Counted from the stretch's first letter, positions 42,901 through 51,610 are shown. The stretch: DNA of 64,000 nt from Bryobacterales bacterium (GCA_025463005.1 JAOAPR010000097.1:1-64000), one strand, 5' to 3'. The notes: generated from the letters alone by a model not told the origin. Numbers and translations are program-made.

Positions 42901-44513
42901 TCCGATTGCTCGCGGGCGATGTCGATAGCCTTCTGCCGGTCGCGCAGGCGACGCTCAAGCTCTGTCTCGTAGCCCTGCTCTCGGCGCTTTTGCTCATCAA
43001 GGTGCCCCGCGCGCAAGGCGGCGAGCACGGCATTATTGTTCTCGCGGAGCTGCTTGATGAAATCCTTGCGTGCTTGGCCCTGGGCCAGGCGGAAGCGCTG
43101 GAGATCCTGCTTGCGGTTCTCTTCCCGCTCGGCGGCCGTTTCCGGATCGATATGGTCGCGAAACTTGTCGAGAAGCCCTTTGAGGCCTTCGCGTTTCGGT
43201 TTTTGCTGAAGCTTGAACGCCTGGAGTTCGGCTTCCTGCCTGATGGTGAAATCCTCCATTTTGGCCGGCATGGAATTTTTCAACTGGGCCTGCAGGACGC
43301 GGTATTCGCCCGCGTTCTTGTCGGCCTCGGCGCGGTATTCCTGTTGCTGGCGTTTCAGGATGGCGCCCCGCAGCTTCTCAATCTCGGGGTCGAGCGACGA
43401 CGGTCCTGGCGGTGCCGGGGGCGGCTGGAGAGCTGGGAATTGGGGCGTCAGTTCTTTTTGGGTCCAACCCTCGGCAGGCCTCGGCGTTACGGTCTCCTGT
43501 TTTTCGGGTAGGATTTCGGGCTGGGGCAGGGTTGGCAGCGGTTCCGGGGATTCGGTCGTCGCTCCGGGCTGGAGAAACTTGGACGCTTCTACGCCCTGTT
43601 TCGGGGCTTCGCCCCATATTTTCAGGGTGCTGAGCTTGCGCCGTTCCTGCTCGGCCGTAGCCTCATCGACACTCGGCAGCTTGCCTAGGTCGATGGGCTC
43701 CATGAAGGCTTTGAATTCTTTTCCCTTTATGTCCGTGACCTGTTTGGACAGGCTGTAAACTTCGCCAGCCTGGTCGACGATGACCAGTCCGCGCTTATCG
43801 CCCTTAGCCAGAATGTAGCCCGCATCCTCCAGGGCGGCTTTGAAGGACTGCGCGTTGTCGGCAGCGGCCCGGAGCGCCGTGACCTGTTCCTTGCGTTGCT
43901 CGATCGTCAAACCCGTCCGCAGGTCTTGCTGGTGATCTGCCTGGTTGGTTTTAGCGCGGGGGAAGTCTTTCTGCTTCTTGCGGTCGCGCTTCGCATGCTT
44001 GCCGGGCACGATTTCCTGCCCGAATTCCAATTCCATGCGCTGGCTGGCGCGCTCGTGGGCGATGTAGTTGTAGCTGTCTGAGATGACCTTCATCGTGTCG
44101 ACATCGGTGCGTTGCCAGACGACATGCAGGTGCGGCCGGTCGTCTTTCCCGGCATGAAGGACCATGGCGCAGGGCTGATCCTGCAGCCCGAGTTCCTCGC
44201 CCAGTATCTCGGCCGCGCGCTTCCATTGTTCTGGGGTCATCTCACGGGCGTAATGGGCTTCGGGGCTGATCTCGGCGTGATAAAGTCCGTCGCGCCCCTG
44301 TTTGGTCCCTTCGACGAGAGTTTGCCAGTCGCGAAACGCCTCAACGAGCTGTTCGGCTGTATGGTGGCGGTCGGGTTCGCCATCAAGGCCGGCTGCCCAC
44401 GGCGAGCGCAGTTCCAGAAGCTCCGCAGGCTCGCCCGTATCCCATCGCTCGACGCGCATGAGATAGACGGCGAGCTGCCGGGCACCACTTCTGGAAGCGC
44501 CCTTCGCGATCAC
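42825..44513 (-). CDS. Relaxase / mobilization nuclease
   Basis: 562 residues from GTG (reads MIAKGASRSGARQLAVYLMR). The N-terminal 250 residues carry the relaxase fold: a candidate catalytic Tyr17 in LAVYLMR and the metal-binding histidine motif HAGKDDRPHLHVVW (His120, His128, His130). A long, coiled, charged C-terminal half follows (EIEKLRGAILKRQQQEYRAE). It nicks one strand at oriT and stays bound to it. The MobC-like gene ends directly before its start (TGA then GTG), so both are translated together. Closest group by motif order is the MOBP/VirD2 type. Confidence 0.88.
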   Translation of the reverse strand: MIAKGASRSGARQLAVYLMRVERWDTGEPAELLELRSPWAAGLDGEPDRHHTAEQLVEAFRDWQTLVEGTKQGRDGLYHAEISPEAHYAREMTPEQWKRAAEILGEELGLQDQPCAMVLHAGKDDRPHLHVVWQRTDVDTMKVISDSYNYIAHERASQRMELEFGQEIVPGKHAKRDRKKQKDFPRAKTNQADHQQDLRTGLTIEQRKEQVTALRAAADNAQSFKAALEDAGYILAKGDKRGLVIVDQAGEVYSLSKQVTDIKGKEFKAFMEPIDLGKLPSVDEATAEQERRKLSTLKIWGEAPKQGVEASKFLQPGATTESPEPLPTLPQPEILPEKQETVTPRPAEGWTQKELTPQFPALQPPPAPPGPSSLDPEIEKLRGAILKRQQQEYRAEADKNAGEYRVLQAQLKNSMPAKMEDFTIRQEAELQAFKLQQKPKREGLKGLLDKFRDHIDPETAAEREENRKQDLQRFRLAQGQARKDFIKQLRENNNAVLAALRAGHLDEQKRREQGYETELERRLRDRQKAIDIAREQSEWAKDFEMEQEFRDGEEPPPPKLGK

Positions 44514-45134
44514 TCAGGCATTGCCTTCCGGGGGCGTGAATTTGCTGCGGACGGTGCCCCGCTTCAGCGCTTTCACCGATCCTATGGCGGGCGCGCTGGG
44601 GGCTGGATGTTCGGCGGCCTGCACTGCGGTACTCCCAATGATGCGGCGCAACAAATCGGCCGGGATGGCGATCGTCTCAGCGCCCGGATTAGCCGCCAGG
44701 CCTTTCTTGCCGGCTGCGATCAGGTCATCCCAGTCCTGCATCTCGGGGCTCGGTTCCTTGCCCAGGGCAACGAAAATAGCGTCGCGGAAGGCGACGTAAT
44801 CCTTAAGCATCAGGCGAAGCTCGGGCAGGTCATAAAAGTCATCTTCGTTAATACCGCGGGCGATCTGGTTCGCATTGTTATTGAGGCGCCCGAGCTGTCC
44901 CTGATGCTGAAGCAGGATCTGCTTGTCGACAGGCGGAATGCGCTGCGACCTGGCCCCTGGGTCGCCGTCTTGGGCGAGCGCCCGCATGAACGCCCCGAAG
45001 GTGAGCCCTGTCCGGTTAGCCCTGGCGGCGACCTTGTTGAACTCGGCCATATCCCAGCGGATGGGGGTTATCTTTTGACGCTTGCGGGTTTCGGTACCGT
45101 GGCTTTTTTTGGGCGCGGGCTGTTCGTCCGTCAT
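44514..45134 (-). CDS. mobC: Relaxosome accessory protein, MobC-like
   Basis: 206 residues with a basic N-terminus (KKSHGTETRKRQKITPIRWD, a ribbon-helix-helix-like start) and the MobC signature QILLQHQGQLGRLNNNANQI. It helps the relaxase bind and melt oriT. It is directly upstream of the relaxase, and the hairpin array and candidate oriT lie just before it. Confidence 0.85.
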   Translation of the reverse strand: MTDEQPAPKKSHGTETRKRQKITPIRWDMAEFNKVAARANRTGLTFGAFMRALAQDGDPGARSQRIPPVDKQILLQHQGQLGRLNNNANQIARGINEDDFYDLPELRLMLKDYVAFRDAIFVALGKEPSPEMQDWDDLIAAGKKGLAANPGAETIAIPADLLRRIIGSTAVQAAEHPAPSAPAIGSVKALKRGTVRSKFTPPEGNA

Positions 45135-45199
45135 GAGAGTACTCCGGTATGTTTGATGGCCGGACCCTGACAGGCTTTTACAGCCCCGGTCATTTGCAT

Positions 45200-45517
45200 A
45201 CGGGCTCCGGAGCTTCCCGTATGGTCAAGGGGTCGAGCCCCTTGGTCTGGTCCACAGGGGCGCGGAACTGAGCCCCTATCATGGTGTCGGAGCTCGAAGG
45301 CTCCGACAAGTGGGTGCCGGGACGCGATAGTCCTGGCGAGTGGTCGATGGGGCGCGATAGCCCCTCGTAGGGTCCAGGGGCAAAGCCCCGGTCGCTGGTT
45401 CTTAGGGGCGCGAATAGCCCTTGAGCGGTGTCGCAGAGGCAGAGCCTCCGGGCGGGTCCACGGGTGCCAAACCCTGGTCTGGTTGGGATGCAACGGGAAG
45501 GGCGAAGCAACCTTCCC
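45200..45517. repeat. Array of eleven different hairpins at about 29-base period
   Basis: Eleven short inverted repeats start at about 45200, 45229, 45257, 45287, 45317, 45349, 45377, 45405, 45436, 45462 and 45495. Stems differ in sequence but keep pairing: GGGG/CCCC, GGGGC/GCCCC, TCGGAGC/GCTCCGA, CCGGGAC/GTCCTGG, GAGGC/GCCTC, GGGT/ACCC, GGGAAGG/CCTTCCC. Linkers of 11-15 bases share a TGGTC- or GGGTCCA-like core. Compensatory changes mean the structure, not the sequence, is kept. It lies between the coupling-protein and MobC genes. A frame of 153 codons across it is an artefact. Confidence 0.85.
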
Positions 45518-45528
45518 TTGCCAAGCCA

Positions 45529-45600
45529 GCCCCGTTTTACGGGGCGCTCGCGGTAATACCGCGAATGGCTTGCAAGCGTTAGTAAGTGGCACCAGATGGT
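45529..45600. other. Candidate origin of transfer (oriT)
   Basis: Next to the array are two stronger hairpins, GCCCCG/CGGGGC (loop TTTTA) and TCGCGGT/ACCGCGA (loop AAT), then the palindrome GCTTGCAAGC and the run GTTAGTAAGTGGCACC. TAAGTGG after an inverted repeat is reminiscent of RSF1010-type nick regions (TAAGTGCGCCCT). Position beside the MobC/relaxase genes is typical. The nick site itself cannot be fixed from sequence. Confidence 0.45.
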
Positions 45601-45784
45601 ATTAGGCTACCATAGATAGCGATTCTGGTAAACGCTAAAAACTGAAGGCAACGCGCAGGCTTTCTTCTGCTGCTACAGCTTCGGGTTGTGACTATTGAGA
45701 TGACTGCGACACCACTCCCAAAGAGCTGGCCCGCAGTCTCCAACAAGTCCTGGTGAAATTTTCCTGACCGGTCGCTCGCAAAGG

Positions 45785-47845
45785 CTAAGTGGTGCCCTCC
45801 TTGACAGTAAACGGCCGCGCGTCACCTCCCATGTAGTATGGGTTCGGGTCGTACTGCAAGGGAAAGGTTCCCCAATAAATGTGCTCGAAACCGTCGGCCG
45901 TTTTCAGGTGCTGAAACGCTTCTGGAAGGTCCCAATAGTCCACTGGCCGGAGGTAATCGGGGCGATGGGCAGGGTTCAGGAGAATGGCCGTGTCGCGCCC
46001 CAGGTTCATGATTTCATCCGGCATCAGGAGATCGCGGCCGGTTTCCCCATGGGTCGTGCTCTGGCCGCTCGAACCGCCACCGGGGTTTTGATTAGCGGAC
46101 GTCGAGCGGCTTGTGGTGGGGACAGTCGTCTTCCCCAGGGCCTGGCTTAAGTACTTGGCGCTTTCGAGGTCGCCGATGTTGCAAAACCACTTGTAGCCGC
46201 AATTGTTAATAATTGTGGCGGCGTCGTCGCCATAGCAGTTGCGTGATTTAAGCTGGTCCAGCCCCTGAACGATGAGCGTGAAATCCACCCCATAGCCGCG
46301 CATCGTGGAAATGTCGTCCGGCAGGTCATCAAGCCGCCCCAAGGCCGGCAGTTCGTCTATCAGGAACATGCACCTGTGGAGGGGCTGGGTTTCCCGCTGC
46401 TTAAACGCCTGCATCCCGGAAGCGACTATGAGACGGAGCCACGTCCTTTGCGTTTTCATCCGCCCTGGAGGAATGATGACGTAGACCGTTACCAGCTTGT
46501 CGGTAAGGTCCCGCATGGAGAACGAGGAGGTGGCGGTATTGGCCTTGATCTGGGGGTCTGAGAGGAATTTTGTTCGGGTGTTCAAATTCGAAATCACCCC
46601 GCTATAGGTGGTATCGGCCAGGTCAATGAACGTGGCCGCGTTCTCTCGGATCGCGCCTTCGAAAGCAGAGCTGGCGGCCATGTTCACCAGGAAGTTGTCC
46701 CTCATGTCCTTCCGGGTTTTGGTGACGATTTCGCGGGCTCGGGCGAGAGTTTTGACTTCGGGTACTCCTCCGGGGCCAGGCAATCCTTCCTGATCCGTGA
46801 GCCAGAGGAGAACCGCCGTCAAAAGGCTGGCTGCGGACTCCGTCCAGTACACTTCGCGCGAACCGTCGAGGGGGCACATTGCGAGGGACAGGCTCTCCGC
46901 AATCGCGACGGCGTTGGGGTCATTCCGGTCCAGAAGGTCGAGCGGATTATACGTTGCCGGCGTAAACCCAAGCTGCTGGAATACGCCCTTCTTTACGCCC
47001 CAAGGGTTGACGATATGGATTTGAGAGAACAGTTTCTGCCGCGCCCTTGCGGTGACCGCGGCGTTCTCGCCCTTGGGGTCGATGACAAGGGCGCTACCCG
47101 TCCCATAGCGGAGCAAGGTGGGGATAATGACGCGGGTTCCCTTGCCCGTGCCGGTTTTGGCGACGATGAGTGTATGATGCTCCGGCGTCGAGCAAATCGG
47201 GCCCCCATTGTGCTGCGCGAAGGGCTTGAGATGGAGAGGTCCGGGCATACTGGACTTACCGAAGAAAACGCCCTCGAATACGGCCAGTCGGCTTGGGAAA
47301 CCAATCGGCTCTGCGAAACTCGCGCTGCCGTAAGTATCCGGAGCTTGTTGCTGCGGTACCTTGAAGCCCGGCTTCGACGACTTCCAGCCGGTTTTAATGA
47401 GATACCAGGCCCATGCGGAGCCTAAAACGATAACAGCCAAAATGAACAGGTGAACGTAGCGGTTGACTATATCGTCGTAGGAAAGCGGAACGCTTCTGGG
47501 GCCCTCATTGGGACTATTGGGAGGGGCAGTGCTGAAAGGGTCCGCGCGGTAAACCGGGTCTTTCAAAGCGCGTTTAAAGTCCGCTTCGAACGTTGAACGA
47601 TACTTGGTGCCGGACCATCTGTCGCGCAGCCGCTGTATCCGTGCGGCGCTCTCCGCTTCCCCCTTTTTTAACACTTCGGGCGACATCTGGTGCGCCCGCA
47701 CCTGGTCCCGGCCGAGTTCTAGACGAAGCTGCCAGTTGGACGCCTCGACGGCGTCCTTGACCACCTGGCTGGCGGCGGGCTCCTGAGCGAAAACCGGCAC
47801 GAGGGCGCATAGAAAAAGGGCCGGAAGTAGTGCCGCCCGTTTCAG
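45785..47845 (-). CDS. traG: Type IV coupling protein (VirD4/TraG)
   Basis: Membrane ATPase that brings the relaxosome to the secretion channel. From GTG at 47,800 it has 671 residues; the frame continues up to a CTG at 47,845 whose last two bases overlap the preceding stop, adding a signal-peptide-like LKRAALLPALFLCALVPVFA. The CTG start is used here. Counting from the GTG: membrane segment about 115-136, Walker A AKTGTGKG at 214-221, Walker B FLIDELPALG about 479. The C-terminus has the usual PADYLRPVDYW-like end. No channel genes are next to it. Confidence 0.9.
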   Translation of the reverse strand: MKRAALLPALFLCALVPVFAQEPAASQVVKDAVEASNWQLRLELGRDQVRAHQMSPEVLKKGEAESAARIQRLRDRWSGTKYRSTFEADFKRALKDPVYRADPFSTAPPNSPNEGPRSVPLSYDDIVNRYVHLFILAVIVLGSAWAWYLIKTGWKSSKPGFKVPQQQAPDTYGSASFAEPIGFPSRLAVFEGVFFGKSSMPGPLHLKPFAQHNGGPICSTPEHHTLIVAKTGTGKGTRVIIPTLLRYGTGSALVIDPKGENAAVTARARQKLFSQIHIVNPWGVKKGVFQQLGFTPATYNPLDLLDRNDPNAVAIAESLSLAMCPLDGSREVYWTESAASLLTAVLLWLTDQEGLPGPGGVPEVKTLARAREIVTKTRKDMRDNFLVNMAASSAFEGAIRENAATFIDLADTTYSGVISNLNTRTKFLSDPQIKANTATSSFSMRDLTDKLVTVYVIIPPGRMKTQRTWLRLIVASGMQAFKQRETQPLHRCMFLIDELPALGRLDDLPDDISTMRGYGVDFTLIVQGLDQLKSRNCYGDDAATIINNCGYKWFCNIGDLESAKYLSQALGKTTVPTTSRSTSANQNPGGGSSGQSTTHGETGRDLLMPDEIMNLGRDTAILLNPAHRPDYLRPVDYWDLPEAFQHLKTADGFEHIYWGTFPLQYDPNPYYMGGDARPFTVKEGTT

Positions 47846-48285
47846 AAGGGGTCTTCCTCCCCTCGCGGCTTGTTATCGCGATTTTTGTACCTCAGCGCGT
47901 GGCCGACTTGAATATGATGACGAAGAAACATATCGTCGCCCGTAGGGCCTTCGACGCCGCGTTTTTTTTCGGGAAGCCCAACCAAGTCGCAGCAACGGTT
48001 CCATGCGTCGACGATTGTACCGTCGCTGAACGGAATGATATTGGATATCGAGTTGTACAAAAATTCAGTCGGGAGAGAAACTTCCTTGTCGCCCCGTTTT
48101 TGCGCCTCCCGGATTTTGTCCGTGGCATCAATGTAGGCGTTAACTTCGTCCGTATCAAAAAACGCTTCGGTAAGGCCTTGTTCGGTCGCGGGGTACTCGG
48201 GTTCCGCTGGCGGCGGGTTTGGTGGTGCGGCAGGTTGTTTGCTTTTCGTTTTTTTGGGAAGCGGGTTTCTCGTTTTGGATTTCAT
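47842..48285 (-). CDS. Small protein upstream of traG (147 aa), unknown
   Basis: A basic, Pro-rich N-terminus (KSKTRNPLPKKTKSKQ, then PPNPPPAEPEYPATEQG) precedes a compact domain (TEAFFDTDEVNAYIDAT, FLYNSISNIIPFSDGTIVDA). An AAGAGGTT site precedes the ATG. Its stop overlaps the likely start of the coupling-protein gene, so it probably acts in transfer. No family recognised. Confidence 0.65.
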   Translation of the reverse strand: MKSKTRNPLPKKTKSKQPAAPPNPPPAEPEYPATEQGLTEAFFDTDEVNAYIDATDKIREAQKRGDKEVSLPTEFLYNSISNIIPFSDGTIVDAWNRCCDLVGLPEKKRGVEGPTGDDMFLRHHIQVGHALRYKNRDNKPRGEEDPF

Positions 48286-48581
48286 GCGGAACCTCTTAAC
48301 AAAAGAACACGGTCTGACCGTAGTTTAAATCTTTCCAAAGAAACCCCGCATGCCGCTCGAAGCTCCCCAGCTTTCATCTTTTCACTTCACTCCCGGTCTT
48401 AACATAACCACAAACGTCCTCTGCCTGGGACGCGGGTTGCTTGCAGCCGAATTCCGGCTCGCATGGCGTCGCAACCTCACGGTAGCTACTTTAACGTGCA
48501 TCAGGGCTGTTTTCATTGTCATCGGCTTCGGGTAAGGTTGACCGATGGTTTAGCGCAACTGCGGGTTGGAATGCAACCGAA

Positions 48582-48938
48582 ATGTCAGTACTGGAATGGA
48601 TACCTTGCGAGGAAAGTTTCGTCCCCGTCACCAGCGACGTGGTTTCGTGGACCGAACCCTATTGGCCCCCAACCAGGCGACGGCGAAAGAAGGTGAAGCC
48701 CTGGGGCGAACACCGTGTAACTGCCGAAGTGTTGGAAGTGGACAGCCGCGACTTCGTCCGGTTGTCCGTGCTTAAAGATGAAATCACCAAGAACCCCCAC
48801 GGCATGCCGCTAAAACTTCTCAAAAAGGGCGAGGTCATCGTCAAGAAACGGGCGACGATAGGACGCGGAAAACCGGAGCGTCTGGAATGGACGGACGAAA
48901 CGGTGCGCGCCATCGAGGTCAGCAGGTTCCTGCACTGA
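48582..48938 (+). CDS. Unknown protein (118 aa)
   Basis: Start MSVLEWIPCEESFVPVTSD chosen over an upstream frame that looks random. Contains a basic turn (TRRRRKKVKPWGEHR) and a beta-rich second half (AEVLEVDSRDFVRLSVLKD, GEVIVKKRATIGRGKPERLEW). It is a lone plus-strand gene divergent from the traG operon. No family recognised. Confidence 0.6.
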   Translation: MSVLEWIPCEESFVPVTSDVVSWTEPYWPPTRRRRKKVKPWGEHRVTAEVLEVDSRDFVRLSVLKDEITKNPHGMPLKLLKKGEVIVKKRATIGRGKPERLEWTDETVRAIEVSRFLH

Positions 48939-49368
48939 CGGCGTTCAGCCCGCGGATGCGCCGCAGCGCCAGCACGGGCGTTATTCTTTCACTTTAGCTT
49001 CGGCATGCGGCAACTGCCGCACTTTGCCGGGGCTCCTTGTCCTCAAGTGCGACATCTGTCGAATTGGCGATTGCCATTCCAAGGCCGTGAGGGCCTTCCT
49101 GGTCCTCTTCGGTGACGAACGCGCCGTTCACGCGATTTCTTCTTCATTTCTTCAAGGCCGCGTCCATCCTCGTCCTTCTTTAGCCTGTATCCTGCATCTG
49201 TTCGTTGTCGAAGTAAGCTTCCGGCCGCCGAGATTTTCGGCGGGGCCCGGAAGCTCTTGCTACTTGCGTGCCGCCCCAAGAGGGGTCACTTACGCCGCCG
49301 AACGAGATGCAGTCCTCAGTCCACGAAGGCCGCGATGGTCGCGGCTTTCGAACTGAAGGAGAAACCAC
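48939..49368 (+). other. Gap with strong hairpins before the 64-residue gene
   Basis: 430 bases. The clearest structure is at 49216-49255: AGCTTCCGG and CCGCCGA pair with TCGGCGG and CCGGAAGCT, a 16-bp stem with a three-base bulge. A second smaller hairpin, AAGGCC/GGGCCTT, is near 49,080-49,097. A possible structured leader or small RNA. GAAGGAG lies before the next ATG. Confidence 0.4.
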
Positions 49369-49563
49369 ATGAACAGCACTTTCATCCCCGCTTCGGACCT
49401 GAAGGACCTCTCGACCGTGGAACTGCAATCTAAATTCTTCCAGATGTCTGCGGACGTAAACCGCCTGCGCCAAAAGTGCGGCCAGTTGCCGATGGCCGAA
49501 GCGTCGCTCCAGAATATCCGCTCCGAGCTGGCGCAACGTCGCATACGCGGACCGAAGCCGTAA
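49369..49563 (+). CDS. Small protein (64 aa) with its own terminator
   Basis: MNSTFIPASDLKDLSTVELQ to RSELAQRRIRGPKP, with a good ribosome site (AAGGAG) and an intrinsic terminator 8 bases after the stop. Helical, with a basic end. No family recognised, but the ordered signals suggest a real, separately transcribed gene. Confidence 0.65.
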   Translation: MNSTFIPASDLKDLSTVELQSKFFQMSADVNRLRQKCGQLPMAEASLQNIRSELAQRRIRGPKP

Positions 49564-49571
49564 GCTTCGAA

Positions 49572-49602
49572 AACGGCGGGCTGCCTCAAGCAGCCCGCCG
49601 TT
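49572..49602 (+). terminator. Intrinsic terminator, 13-bp stem
   Basis: AACGGCGGGCTGC pairs perfectly with GCAGCCCGCCGTT around a CTCAA loop, just after the 64-residue gene. The tail is only weakly T-rich (TT then CTG), and AA before the stem could serve minus-strand reading. Confidence 0.75.
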
Positions 49603-49669
49603 CTGACGTGAGAAGCCCAGACAGCGCAGGCAGAAAGTCCTTCTCAGGCTGGTTTCGATAGGATCATTG

Positions 49670-49960
49670 TTATTCCGGGTCGTCCCACTTCTCGGTATAT
49701 CGAGCACCGAAAGCAATCTGCCGCTCGTACTCGGCGGTATTGCTCGCCTTCAGTTTCAGGAGCGAGTAGACGCGGTTCACGGCGTTCTTCATAATGAATG
49801 TCATTTCAGCATCCGTAACATGCGAGTATTCGGCGTTGCCGCTACAACTTGGACACTCCTTGCCAGCGTGAATGTCCTCAATCGGGCCATTGCGGAAGGC
49901 AAGGGCCACGATGGCCTTGGCCTCGTGGACGAGGTCGGGTTGATCTGTTTTGTTTTTCAT
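49670..49960 (-). CDS. Small protein with a CxxC pair (96 aa)
   Basis: Start MKNKTDQPDLVHEAKAIVAL; the frame extends upstream without protein-like composition. A CPSC pair at about residue 36 may bind zinc. The rest is helical (NAVNRVYSLLKLKASNTAEY). Function unknown. Weak ribosome site. Confidence 0.5.
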   Translation of the reverse strand: MKNKTDQPDLVHEAKAIVALAFRNGPIEDIHAGKECPSCSGNAEYSHVTDAEMTFIMKNAVNRVYSLLKLKASNTAEYERQIAFGARYTEKWDDPE

Positions 49961-50221
49961 TTCGAGAGCGCCTTGAGCCGCTAACATTCCGCCGCGCAGG
50001 TGTGGCCCTGCACGCGGAAGTATAGCGAGCCTCTGGCTCCGGGTCAAAGATGGAACACAAGCCTGGACATGGGTAAGAGGAGAAGGAGCGAAGCCTCGGC
50101 TTCGCAGGTCTGCAAATAACGAATTCGCTAAGACCGGCGCCATCTGGCGCACCGCGAATTCTTAGCCAAACGCGCTCGAAGTGCCGCATCTGCGGCCCGC
50201 GCGTTTGGGGCTTTGCCGCCT

Positions 50222-51610
50222 TCAGCGCCGCCGCGTCGATCTCGACGCTTTCCCGGCGGGCTGCAAAGCCTTGCCTTTGCGCTTCGCCTTTCGGGGCTTC
50301 GCTTCCGCTCCTGCGGCGTCGGCGTTCACGCCGCACGCTATTTCGCCGGAGCCATCCTCAGCAACTTCCCACGCTGGTATTCCTTGCAGGATCGCGGCGG
50401 CACTGGCGCTGGGAGTGATATGAGCGTAGGTCTCACGGATTTCTTTTTCAGAGGTGCCCATTTGCATCGCCAACTCAAAACTTTTGGTGCCATTCAGTTT
50501 TCGGAACGTGGCATATGTATGGCGGAATGAATAGTTACTCCGCCGTTTGCCCTCGACGCTAAAAAGAAGGTTCGTGTGATGCTTGCTCAGCAAGTCAGCT
50601 AACGATGACTGGTAGAGGGTCTTTGAAGGCTTCCCCTCCCAGGTCAGGAAAATATGATCATCCCGAGTAGCCGTTCTTCCGAGTTCTTTCAGTCGCTGGT
50701 CCATGAGTTCATAAATGCGGTCGAGGTACTTCGCAACGTTCATCCCCGCGACCAATTCTCGGGACATATCCTTGCCTCGTACGCTGAGGGGAAGGAACTG
50801 GCCTCCGTCTTTACCTGTTCTCGGCTCGCCCCGGTCTCGCCGAAGCAAATTGGCTGCCTCGGGCGTACGCATACCCGTGTTCGCCATGATGAGCATGAAG
50901 TTGTAGAACACCTTCCGATACCACCGGCTTTTCTTGCTAGGCTTCTTTTTCTTGTCCCTCTCGTTCTTCTCCGGTATCCAGATGTCGCGGGCATACTTAT
51001 ACAGCGTGTTGTACTCCTCGGGCATGAATGCCACGCCGCGCGGTTTGCGGAGTTTGAGAGGCCGTATGCTGAATTTCTTCTCCGCGACGTAGTTCTTCGC
51101 CGCTGCAAAACTCATAATGCCGCGTAAGACGTTTATCTCTCCGCGAATAGTCCAGTCGCTTACCTTTTCGTTTTTTGCGCGGCCCTTGCCCTCACTTCGC
51201 CGCCAGAGCGGGTAGCCTTTCCATTTGGCCTCGCCAATGAGGCTTATCTGGTCGTCTCCGCAATACAGATTGAGGATCTTTATGTAAGAGACTACTACCT
51301 TCCAGCGGTTGTGTTTGATCTCGCCGGCGTCAGCCCGCTGCTTCTGGAAATCCTCATACTCTTTCGCGACTTGTCTGAATGGCTTGTCAAAGATCGGTAG
51401 GTCGTGCTTGATCTTGACGCGCATTTCGAACTCTCGCTCAAATGCCGCTGTCTTGGCTTTGTCGACATCCACTGTCTTGAGATGAATAGTCTTGTACTTA
51501 TCGACGTCCGGGATTTTTATGCGGCAGTACCATTCTTTGTGTTTGACGTCGTCCCGCCGGAAGATAATGAGACCTTCCTTCAGTTCTTGCTTGTCGAGAA
51601 TAAATGCCAT
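50222..51610 (-). CDS. Second tyrosine recombinase/integrase
   Basis: 462 residues from MAFILDKQELKEGLIIFRRD. Catalytic domain: Arg I in NTGMRTPEAANLLRR, box II YSFRHTYATFRKL, then MGTSEKEIRETYAHI with the likely nucleophile Tyr. A very basic Ala/Lys tail ends it (KPRKAKRKGKALQ). It is not related to the first integrase beyond the family motifs. The direct repeats just upstream look like its binding sites. It suggests a second, nested element, or a recombinase with another role. Confidence 0.9.
   Translation of the reverse strand: MAFILDKQELKEGLIIFRRDDVKHKEWYCRIKIPDVDKYKTIHLKTVDVDKAKTAAFEREFEMRVKIKHDLPIFDKPFRQVAKEYEDFQKQRADAGEIKHNRWKVVVSYIKILNLYCGDDQISLIGEAKWKGYPLWRRSEGKGRAKNEKVSDWTIRGEINVLRGIMSFAAAKNYVAEKKFSIRPLKLRKPRGVAFMPEEYNTLYKYARDIWIPEKNERDKKKKPSKKSRWYRKVFYNFMLIMANTGMRTPEAANLLRRDRGEPRTGKDGGQFLPLSVRGKDMSRELVAGMNVAKYLDRIYELMDQRLKELGRTATRDDHIFLTWEGKPSKTLYQSSLADLLSKHHTNLLFSVEGKRRSNYSFRHTYATFRKLNGTKSFELAMQMGTSEKEIRETYAHITPSASAAAILQGIPAWEVAEDGSGEIACGVNADAAGAEAKPRKAKRKGKALQPAGKASRSTRRR

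Noticed and set aside
42584-43033. Additional minus-strand frame overlapping the relaxase 3' end
   Set aside because: Overlaps the relaxase over most of its length, with no protein-like pattern; unlike the neighbouring SRF-repeat frame it has no regular repeats.
45200-45517. CRISPR array
   Set aside because: Period is CRISPR-like, but the units are different hairpins rather than identical repeats with unique spacers, and there are no cas genes.
45131-45592. Minus-strand frame of 153 codons across the hairpin array
   Set aside because: It is Pro/Arg/His-rich without domain character, and the DNA is better explained by the tandem hairpins.
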